Source: Vanessa cardui (taxonomy: Eukaryota > Arthropoda > Insecta > Lepidoptera > Nymphalidae). Taken from it: a stretch of 64,000 nucleotides of DNA. Below the pieces are notes generated by a model, which made no database searches, had not been told where the DNA came from, and saw only the letters and a list, made by a program, of their open reading frames with translations. The DNA lies in the NCBI RefSeq assembly GCF_905220365.1, contig NC_061151.1, positions 4,210,197-4,274,196 on the forward strand, written 5' to 3'. This document shows, in pieces, positions 1 to 11,500 of this stretch. The position numbers and the translations under genes are program-made. Every line of letters begins with the position of its first letter. The stretch's first letter is position 1.

Positions 1-61
1 AGTCCACCAACCAACGACAAAAAAAGAAACATCTAGTCTAAAAATCAAATATCAATCTTAC

Positions 62-164
62 CTTTTTGATAGCAAGTGGTGAAACGTCATCCTTACTCTG
101 CCTCCGCTTGAGTAGATGATCGAATCCACTGGACAGAGACCGCTTGGCCTTCATGAATATAGTG
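62..164 (-). CDS. plx: plx-like coding exon 12 (KAKRSL segment)
   Basis: It encodes TIFMKAKRSLSSGFDHLLKR then RQSKDDVSPLAIKK, ending AAG|gtaaga in phase 0. KAKRSL...L..R matches the TBC1D4 NKAKRSLTESLESILSRGNK segment. The acceptor used here is GGTGGCAG at 165-167, which fits the phase-2 end of the previous exon (103 nt in). A better-looking acceptor TTTGCAG at 200-202 would put TAG in frame after eight codons. The 3' boundary and frame are sure; the 5' boundary is less so. The gene continues beyond the left edge toward the TBC domain. Confidence 0.78.
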
Positions 165-3100
165 CTGCCACCTAGATATTGGTTGAGGAATTCAGATCTG
201 CAAATTGACACCAAAATAGCTATTAATCATGGTCCTGATGAAGGAGTATGTGAAAGAAACCTTTAAGATTGCAAGAAGCTTTTTGTGAATAAACACTTTT
301 TTCAATAGACATTTCTACTACACAAAACTTCTCCGCCTACCGTCAAATGGACCCAACAACAACAGTCTGTAAATTCCCACTGCTGGGCTAGACGCCTCCT
401 CTCCCTTTGAGGAGAAGGTTTTGGAACATATTTCACCACGCTGTTCCTTTGCGAGTTGGTGGAATACACATGTGGCAGAATTTCTATGAAATTTGTCACA
501 TGCAGGTTTCCTCACGATTTTTTCCTTCACCGCTGAGCACGAGATGAATTATAAAGACAAATTAAGCACACCTTAAGAACCTGGGATGCTATGGAGATCC
601 GTAACAACAATTAAAACTATGGACTATTCGAAACAAAAAATCTATCTGCATCCAAAAAAATATAATTATAAATTCGAATACAATTATACTTGAAGTAAAT
701 CATTCAATTTAAGACTCAGACGATTGGAGACATATGGGCCACCTGATGGTAAGTGGTCACCACCACCCATAGAGATTGACGCTGTAAGAAATATTTATCA
801 TTCCTTACATCGTCAATGCGCCACCAACCTTAGTATCTAAGATGTTATGTCCCTTGTGCCTGTAGTTACACTAACTCACTCTCCCTTCAAACCGAAACGC
901 AACAATACCAAGTACTGTTGTTTGGCGATAAGTAAAACCAAGTTAACTACAAATAAAGTTAAATTAAAGCCAGTCTGGGTAGGTACCGCCCACTCATCAG
1001 TTATTCTACCGCCAAATAACAATACTCAGTATTGTTGTGTTCCAGTCTGAAGGGTGCGTGAGCCAGTGTAACAGGCACAAGGGACATTACATCTTAGTTC
1101 CCAAGGTTAGTTGTTCCGTACAGCGTCATTGTCTATGGGCGATGGTGACCACTTACCATCAGGTGGCCCATATGCTCGTCCGCCAACCTATAACATCAAA
1201 AAAAATCTTTATCTAGTATTTCTTCCTTTACAACTCCTTCAAAAGCCAATACAAAATCTCTCCTCCCAGATACTAGTATAAGTGAATACAAGAGACTCAC
1301 CTATTCTCAGCCGTATCATGCACATGTCTCTGCTGTTTTGCTTCGCAGTGCGCTCGTAGCAGCATCATTAGGAAGGCGTTGTGTTCGCTCACCTGACAAC
1401 ATCAAGTTATTCTCACAAACACTAAGTCACAAAAAAATCAAGAGGATTGGTTGATCTTCATTGCAATAGGCTATTTGACAATGCGAAATATAAATAGTGA
1501 ATTATTGTAATCAGTGTAGTTTAAAAATGGTTATTTACTAACGAAAGTTGAAAATAATACTTAATTTATTCAAAAATCAATAAACAAAAATGCATTTTTT
1601 CAAACGTTTGTCACGTGACACAAAACGCTCCTGATTGGCCAATCAGGAGCGTTTTGTGTCACGTCACGGCTTATGATGAAGTCACTTTCTTGCAAACCTT
1701 ACGTTTCTACTATATGTACCACAGATTAAAATACAGCATTGTGACATCACCGACCCCATTGCAGCGCCATATTGTCCAAGTAGCGTTTTCGCGCGTTATT
1801 TAAATATGGAATTTTGAATATGATATGTTCGGCAAATATGTACTAGAATTAAAAAAAACAACTTTTACTGGGTGCCTTATCCTCTACTAAATAATATAAA
1901 ATGAATTTTAAAAACCAGTCAAATAGCCTATTTACTAAATTGTTACCATTTAACACAATTAATATAAGAGAGCGAATAAAATTACTAGCCAGCTAAAGAA
2001 CGGTATAAATAAAAACTTTAAAATCGTGAACAAAATTAAATTGTCATCGACAAGCTCTAGTTCTAACTGACCGTATACTATTTAACGTTAAAAATTTCAA
2101 TTAAAAAAGGGTATCACAATTTTGGCGGCAATCATGACATGCATTTTACAATGAAATCTTAAAATTTTATAAAAAATCGAAATTAATATCTTTTACGGAA
2201 AACAATTAATTCAAAATCACTATTACTAATTAAAAATATATAAATAAATATTTAAGGAAAGTTTTTTATTATATAGTATCTAATTCAACTTAACTAACCT
2301 CGTACATATGATTAGTTCCTCCTTGGTATTTTGTGATGATAACTTCCTGTTCATCATCCGGTAGCTGTTCGACGCGACGCAAGATGAAAGCGTGTATCTT
2401 CTTTTCGTTCATACCTAGGGCATCAATTATATGTACAAATTAATAATTGTGTCCTAGTAGAGGTCCCTGTGGCACCCTATGATATTTTATTAAGTTCATT
2501 TTCTATACGACAGTAAATAGAAAGAAAATGTTATTGTAAATTATTTATACTTTATCTTTATGTATCTTTTAATCTACATGTTATGTAAATTAATACAATA
2601 CATGTATTAGTTTTAAATGAATTAAGATAAAATAATATGTCGTTAATTAGGAAAATATGTATTATATAGAGTTGTTCTTAATACGAAACTCTTTTAGATA
2701 GATAGTTTTTTTTTTTTATATTGATAGTTTGTTGTTGTTGTTGTTAGTTGTTTTTTGATAGTTTTGGGTCCTCTCGGCACTCCTATAATTTTTACAATAA
2801 TTATACTTAGTGAAACATTACTGAAATATCACGTCCGCATTCTGCGGTGACTTTCGAGTTTCGAGAAATCCTACCTTCAATATCGTGGCACAGTCTGTGG
2901 TACCACAGCATGGGGCAATGCTCGCACGTCATATTCGGAGATTTATCCCTGGACTTCTTCAAGAGATCTGCGTGCGCCACAAAGGCCTGTTTGATTGCTG
3001 AAACAAAACATAAATAGTTATTACTGACTTAATAATTACCTATATAATCAAGGAATCTTAGTCTGGGGAAATTAAATTAACTAATAAATATAAGAAGTGT

Positions 3101-5522
3101 CCGCCCCAAAATTCAACGATACCATTAATTTCGAAGACAGCTGAAAGTGTTACTTAGGAAACCATGCGACTCAAATTTAGCTTTGTCGCTAAAAAGTACA
3201 AAAAAAACAAAAACCGTTGAAGAGTTCCTTAGGCTTGATCCAATTCTAGATACAGGTAATGCTTACCATGAAAGTGCATTATTATTTTAAGTCATTCAAA
3301 ATTAATATCAAAATATACTTTATTCGAGCAATTTTAAATCGATTTTACAAACAACTTTTTAAATATTAAGTGAAGCTACCATGGATTCGGAAAGTAGATT
3401 CTAACGAGAAGAACCGCCAATTAACTGAGTAGTTATACATTTTCAACATTTGAAAAACCAGTAATATTAGTTAAATACAATTCACATACATTACTCTGAT
3501 CCCAATGTAAGTAGCTGAAGCACTTGTGTTATGGAAATCAGAAGTAACGACGGTACCACAAACACCCAGACCCAAGACAACATAGAAAACTAATGGTAAT
3601 CTACATCGACTCGGCCGGGAATCGAACCCGGGACCTCAGAGTGGCGTACCCATGAAAACCGGTGTACACACCACTCGACCATGGAGGTCGTCCAAAAACG
3701 TCAAAAAATACAATTATGTATGTGTGTTCTATCCTGCCTGAATTCTAGGCTTTTTTATATGGATTGATAATGCTTACCATGAAAATTCACTGTCATTTGA
3801 AGTATAGTACGACACAACTCAGATGTAGCATCGGCAAAATTCGTAAAACCGATCACATCCGAATTGAGTACGCTATCCCAAATTATCAATATTTATTTCT
3901 CATGCGAGTATGATCTTTACACAAACGTAATAACTTGTAATATCATATGACCTAATGTATTCGTCAATTTGACACGTCGATTTACATGCACTTGTTTTCT
4001 CTGACGTGTGAATCTATAGCGACGAATAGCGCCGAATGGCGCGATAGGGAGCTATTTCTGTTGGTTGCGTAAATCGGCAGTAATCGGTTTTAATTTCATT
4101 CCGTTGCATTTTCCGATGCTACATCTAATTTGTGTCCTACTATACATAAGGAAAATAATACCTCTAAATTAAAAAGGCTTATAAGTAATGTAGCAATAAT
4201 CTCACCGTTTACGACTTCAGTAGCAACAGAGTCACTCTCACACTTGAAGACATAGCACGAGTAGTCTAATACAATTATATATGTGTGTTCTATCCTGCCT
4301 GAATTCCAGGCTTTTTATATGGATTGATAATGCTTACCATGAAAATGCACTATCATTTGAAGTACGTAAGGAGTATAATACCTCTAAATTAAAAAGGCTT
4401 ATAAGTAATGTAGCAATAATCTCACCGTTTACGACTTCAGTAGCAACAGAGTCACTCTCACACTTGAAGACATAGCACGAGTAGTCTAATACAATTATAT
4501 ATGTGTGTTCTATCCTGCCTGAATTCCAGGCTTTTTATATGGATTGATAATGCTTACCATGAAAATGCACTATCATTTGAAGTACGTAAGGAATATAATA
4601 CCTCTAAATTAAAAAGGCTTATAAATAATATAGCAATAATCTCACCGTTCACGACTTCAGTAGCAACAGAGTCACTTTCACACTTGAAGACATAGCACGA
4701 GTAGTCTAATACAATTATATATGTGTGTTCTATCCTGCCTGAATTCCAGGCTTTTTATATGGATTGATAATGCTTACCATGAAAATGCTCTGTCATTTGA
4801 AGTACGTAAGGAATATAATACCTCTAAATTAAAAAGGCTTATAAATAATGTAGCAATAACTCACCGTTCACGACTTCAGTAGCAACAGAGTCACTCTCAC
4901 ACTTGAAGACATAGCACGCGTAGTCGTTAGTCTCGCGACACACGAACCCAAAGTGCTCCTTGTTGCTCCTGCCGAGCACACAACTGGCGACGTCTTTGAA
5001 GTTACGGTGTAAGAGAATCTGCTTCCTATCTGGGCTTATTAGACGCAATTCTGAACGACCGACCTGAAACATACATAAAGTAAAAAAAGTAAAGTAACAG
5101 CCTGTACATTTCCCACTGCTGAGATAAGGCCTCCTCTTCCATTAAGGAGAGGGTTTGGAACATATTCCACCACGCTGTTCCAATGCGGGTTGGTGGAATG
5201 CACATGTGGCAGAATTTCGATGAAATTAGACACATGCAGGTTTCGTCACGATGTTTTGCTTCACCGCCGAGCACGAGATGAATTATAAACACAAATTAAG
5301 CACATGAATCAGCGGTGCTTGCCTGGGTTTGAACCCGCAACCATCGGTTAAGATGCACGCGTTCTAACCACTGGGCCATATCGACTACGAAACATACATA
5401 ATCTATATTAATATTACAAATTTGATAGTAACTGTGTCTCTTTGTTTCTCTGTTTGTCTGACGCTCTTTCACAACCAAACCGCTGAACCGAATTTGATGA
5501 AATTTGATATGAAGCAAAATAT

Positions 5523-5559
<37 letters not shown>

Positions 5560-8500
5560 CGACGCCGTAAAACGCGAGCGGAGCCTTGCGGTTAAATGTT
5601 ATGCTTAGAAAAGTCTATCCTTCACTGGAAATTCACATCACATCATCACATAAACAGCCTGTAATCTTCCCAATGCTAGGCTAAGGTCTCTTCTCCCTCT
5701 GAGGAAAAGGATTGGAGAGACGTGTTGCAGAATTGCGTTGAAATTAGTCACTCACGATGCTCTTCATCGCCGAGCACGAGATAAATTACAAATACAAATT
5801 AAACACATAAAAACTCAGTGGGAATTGCCTGGACTTAAATCCGTAAATCATGAGCTCAGCTCTGGGAATATGAGTCTCCTTTATCCTAAATGTGAAAAGC
5901 AACAATACAGTTATATTAACTAACTCATAAAATTATATTTACTGGCTGTAAATAAACCAGAGTCCTAAGTTAAAAAAAAATTCAATTACCTGAAAAAGCA
6001 TTATCCTATTTTGTTCACCAATCAAATGAGCCAGCGGCGTTTTTAAATTCAACGTACCTATGGACGCTGACCTATCTCTCAAATAAGGTTTCGTATCTTT
6101 TTTAATTATCTTCTCTTCCTGAATCTCTTTTGGTTTCCTTTGCAGTTCTCCAAAGTTCAATTTAGCTCTATTTTCCATTACTGCTGAATTTTCATCCTGA
6201 GATTTAACATTCTTAACTTCTACGGGCACATGAAGTAGTGGATCAACCACTTGTTTATTTGACTTATCTGATTTATCATTGAAAGGATTATTTGCCTTAT
6301 CAGCATTGGGAATTAAGGCATCTTTAGGTTCATTTTCACTTGTGTTTATTGATAGAGATATATCATCGTGTTTCTCTTCATCCTCCTTAACAGTGCCTAG
6401 GTTGTTTTTAGGCACATTTATCACTAATACAGTAGGCTCTAAAGGCACTGGTTGTTTGACGGTCTTTTCAACTCTCTCTTTGGTAAATACGTCAAATTCT
6501 TTGTCAATTTCTGTATTTTCAGGTTTCTGTAGGTTTTCAGCGCTTTTCCAGGCTATGGTTTTATCCGGTTCTAATGGTGTCGTGCTTGGTATTAGATTGT
6601 TATGTCTAAACTGTTCTATTGCACGTTCTGGGGAGCTTTTAACATCTGAATCTGTACTATCTTGGGAAGCCTGTAAAATGATTAAATAAATATGAGGCAA
6701 CACATACATTCCTCTGATCCCAATGTAAGTAGCTGAAGCACTTGTGTTATGGAAAATCAGAAGTAACGACGGTACCACAAACAGACCCAAGGCAATATAA
6801 TACTAATTATAATCTACATCGAGTCAGCCGGGAATCGAACCCGGGACCTCGGAGTGGCGTACCCATGAAAACCGGTGTACTCACCACTCGACCACGGTTG
6901 TCGAAATTCATGGTGTTGAATTTGTCATTAATTACTTTAATTATTATAAAATAACTTTTTATTATTATTTGAAACACTAGTCAGAAAGCTAACAGTTCTG
7001 TTTTGGAACAATCATTTAAATATATAAACAAATCATGTGTGTTACCGATATTATTAATTTATAAATTAAGCTTATTCTACTATCTATACCAACTTACCCC
7101 AGTGGAAGACAGTAAGCTGTGGCGCCTGTTATTTTTTAACTTCTCAGCTTCATGTTGAGTGAACTTCTGTAATGCATCATCGATTAATGATTCTGGTACC
7201 TTCCTCTGTGAGATGCGTACTTTACCGACATAGAGGACCTGAAACACGACAAATTAATAATAAAAATCAAAATACACTTTATTCAAGTAGGCTTTTACAA
7301 GGACTTTTGAATCGTCATTTAACAACTGTATTAAGTGAAGCTACCAAAATGCAAAGCTATTAGTAATAGTAAGTGCCTGCAATTTTCCCACTATTGGACC
7401 AAGCCTCCCCTTCCCCCTCGGCTCCTAAGAGCACATTCCACTGCGCTGATCGAATTCTGATACATATGTGGCTAGGGTTGCCAGGTGTTAGGATAAAGCA
7501 GGACATACGTAGGATTTTTGATTGCTTGTCCGGCCAAAATAAGCGGCATCCGGCCTGTTAGGATTTAGGTAGGATTTTTCAGTTTCATCATCAAATAATT
7601 TTTGTTTTGTTATAATATAACGACTGATGATTAAGAGAGTTAGAGACTGATTTATAATAAAGAAATATTAGCTTGATTTTGCTTTTGTTTTATTAAAATG
7701 CAATCAGAAAATTACGGATTTCCATTTTTTTAAGTACCACCAAAATTTTTCAAAAATGTGAAGCGTCCGGATTTTTCGACCGAATGTTAGGACAAAAAAA
7801 ATTAGTTTTACACTTTTTATAAAAAAATGGACAAAAAAACAAGATGTCCGGATTTTTTACCCAAATGTCAGGACAAACTCACAGGTCTGTCCGGCTTTTG
7901 CGTCTGAGGACCTGGCAACCCTATATGTGGCAGATTTTCAATGAAATTATACACATGCATCTTTCCTCACGATATTTTGCATGAGCGCCGAGGTCGAGAT
8001 GAATTTAATTACATATTAAGCACATAAAAATTCAGTGGTGCTTGCCTGGGTTTGAACCCGCAATCATCGGTTATGATTTACTCGCTCTAACCATATGGCC
8101 ATTTCAGCTCATTGGACAAATAAAATAAACGAAACAAAAAGAACTACGCATATTAATTTAAAAATGTGTACAAATAATATTTGACGATATATTCGCATGG
8201 ATGGGTCATTGAGCTCAATGGACTTTGTTCATACATATATTGCCAAAATTTGTTGCCAAGTTCTTGGCATTCATTATGGCAAATGCGGTTTGTTAAAATG
8301 TTTCTCGTAGACTTTCGATATCATTAATAATAATTCTTTATTTACCTCGAAGAAATGAGAATCGGATGGCGATAGATCAGCACACAGAGATGTGAGGGCT
8401 GATGCGTTGCTCACAGTGCGGACAAGCCCTGATGTTTCATTGGTTCTGTATAAAAAATACACTAAATTATATCACTGGTACAAGTCATATACTATGTTAG

Positions 8501-11500
8501 TGAGCCCAGCAGAGACATATACAAAAAAGTGTCAATTATTGTTGTCAGTATATATTATGACTTTAAAAATAGTTACTTATTCAAAGATACAAAAATAAAA
8601 ATGCATTTTTTTAAACGTTTGTCACGTGACACGAAACGCTCCTGATTGGTTGGGTGTATGATGACGTCACTTGTTGGTTAACCTCGTTTGCCTATGGTAT
8701 GTGGATTATATGTACCATAGATAAAAATACAAGCAAATGTCCCCGACTCTATTGCAGTACCATATTTTTTATGACGTTTTCGCGCGCTATTTAAATATGG
8801 CATTTTTAATTTGATATTTTTCGGAACATCTGAATTAGAAATAAAAAAAAACCTTATCTAGGTTCCTTAACCTCTACAAAATAATATAAAATGGATTTTA
8901 AAGACCAGTCAAATAGCTTTTAAAAATTTCATATCAATTTATTAAACTTAATATTATTAGCTGAAAGGATTTCCTTACAATACATTAAAAAACCTCTCCG
9001 ATGAAACTAGTCATCGATTTAAAACTGCATGAAAATCGGTCCATCCATTGAGGAGTTCTGAACCTTCTAATATACACATAAGTAATGGCATCAAGACGGG
9101 CAAAAAACTTTATATTTTCAACCTCAAAAATCAAAAAACTTTATTCAATGTAAAAGCGTTACACTTTCTTATTGATGGGCAAACACTACCACCACTCATT
9201 TTGGTATTGGTGACTGGCTTCTGTGCTTACGATCGCGGGTTCAGTACACTACATATCAAATATATAACGTTAATTTTGTGTATATGTAAATAATTACATA
9301 AATATGACGACTTCCGCGGTCGAGTGGTGTGTACACCGGTTTTCATGGGTACGCCACTCCGAGGTCCCGAGTTCGATTCCCGGGAGAGTCGATGTAGATT
9401 ATCATTAGTTTTCTATGTTGCTGTGGGTCTGGGTGTTTGTGGTACAGTCGTTACTTCTGATTTTCCATAACACAAGTGCTTCAGCTACTTACATTGGGAT
9501 CAGAGTAATGTATGTGATGTCTCATATTTATTTAATTTCGGTAACTTACAAATTAGAACTACAGTTTTTAGATAAGGACATCCCAGGGTTGCTCCATGGC
9601 AGGTGTTCAGCGCCATTTTGCTGCTGGAAGCCCGCGTTCCTGGTTACATTTAGTGATACCGTGGAGCCTTTGGGGCTTGGAGCCCCTGGGGACGGCTCCC
9701 GCATCTGACTGAAGAGATCCGTGACCTGGAAAAGAAATAACATTTTATCAATAAATCTAAATGCCTAGGAAAACACAGTGGGAAAGGCTTATTTTGGACA
9801 TAACTCGCTAGCCAACTCACAACAGTTTGGCAAAACTCATATGATAGGATAAGAATACTACATTATCCGGATTACCCCCCAAGGAGCCGTATATTTTGGA
9901 AATTTCACTTGTGTGTAAATTGTAGTTTTAACTTTTAAAGGTATGTTTATTTCATATATTTGTTTTTGTTTTGAACATAGGACATATTGCATAGTTCAAA
10001 CATACTATAGTTTAAGATGTCAAAAGAGTTCAACCAATGAAATCGAACCTCTTTTGTTTTTCCTAAACTTTCCGTTGCCATGGTTACGGCTTCTAGTTGT
10101 TATCAGTGATATTGAGTATTTTTTTAATTGATGTTCCTCTTATATATTAATTTGAGCTATTCCACGACAGAATAATGGAATATTAATTTGAATATTATAC
10201 AATAATATCGGAACAGACATAAGTGAAAATAATTATATAAATTATCAAGTGATCACACGTCGCGATATATCATGTATGTGTATGCGTGACCTCTAACCTG
10301 CGAAACTTGAAACAGGTGATACGAAAACATATTCTTCTTTCAACATTCCGTTTTGAATAACAGGCTTCATTAAAAATAATATTAGTTTAAAAGGAGAAAA
10401 TTTGATATATGTGAAAATAACTTCTACTACTAAGAGAACGCAGCCTTAGATGCGGCCCGTCAATAGTCTTACTTGGCCATATACCTTTACTACATGGACA
10501 TAGTATACCCACGATTCACAATATTCGTGTATTATATCTAATTACTTTTTTTGTTCCATTTGCTGTCGAAACTCTTGGCCCTTGGAGTAGTGGTGCAAAA
10601 AGCTTCATCAAAAGTATAACACCTCGCCTCATTACCTCCACTGGTGACAGGAAGGCTGGTTCGTTTTTTGTCCAAAGGATCGGAATTGCGATTCAACGGG
10701 GAAATGCTGCTAGCATTCTTGCCACCATTCCACGCGGTCAAGATTTATATAGTAACTAGTTTTATTTCATATTTTTATATATTTAAGCATTTAATGTTAT
10801 TAATTCTTTGAATAATTTTTTTTTTTTCTTTAGTACGCCCACGATAGAAAAATTGCGATTTTAATACTTAATTAATACTACTCAAAATATTAAATACATT
10901 TTTGGTTACAAATTTATTTTTAATATTTTGTGATTAATTGTGAATCGTAATTACGTTCCAGATGATATAATAACAATAGTAGTGGAAGTCACTTTTTTTA
11001 AATAATCTATATTAATGTATGAATAAACTATGTAAGTATGTATTTATATGTGTATATTGTATGCATATTCATATTATAGTTTTTCTTTATTTTTATAATA
11101 TATTATCATATATTGTCACAGCCCGCCACAACCACACAGGGTACCATTGAAAATCAGCGTTGGGTTCTTGGAACTTTAGGACACGTTATGTATCATTGTG
11201 TTGTTTTGTATTGTTGTTGTTGTTGGATAATAAGTTAGTCGTTATAGTTAGTTAGTATGGTTTTTATTTTTGTTGTTTTTCTTCTTTTTGTTTCAATTTT
11301 TTTATACTTTTCATTCTTTTATTATGTACCGTGTCCTAATAAACATTTCTTTCTTTCTAATATTATAAATGTAAAAGTAACTCTGTTTCTTTCTGTCTGT
11401 CGCTCTATCACGACCAAACTAATGAATCGATTTTGATGAAATTTTGTGTGAAGCAAACTTAATATCCAAGAAAGGACATAGGCTATTTTTTTGCCTAACA

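Larger units (their letters stand above)
3715..4864 (-). repeat. 220-bp tandem array derived from the end of plx-like exon 8 and its intron
   Basis: Units start with atgtgtgttctatcctgcct at 3719, 4281, 4501 and 4721, so the period is 220 bp apart from a MITE-I insertion in the first unit. Each unit carries about 62 bp of exon 8 (from GACTAC to the donor) followed by the same intron start. Copies are about 97% alike by eye. The original exon forms the right end of the array. Confidence 0.92.

Noticed and set aside
4281..4695. Two identical 64-codon plus-strand frames as paralogous genes
   Set aside because: They are the antisense of the 220-bp tandem units. The plus-strand frame has no acceptor/donor or start context, while the minus strand matches the PTB exon.
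5939..6790. A 283-codon open frame as a single-exon gene
   Set aside because: Only 5990-6670 is coding. Both ends are splice sites in phase with neighbouring PTB exons, and the N-terminal extension of the frame is SINE-C sequence read by chance.
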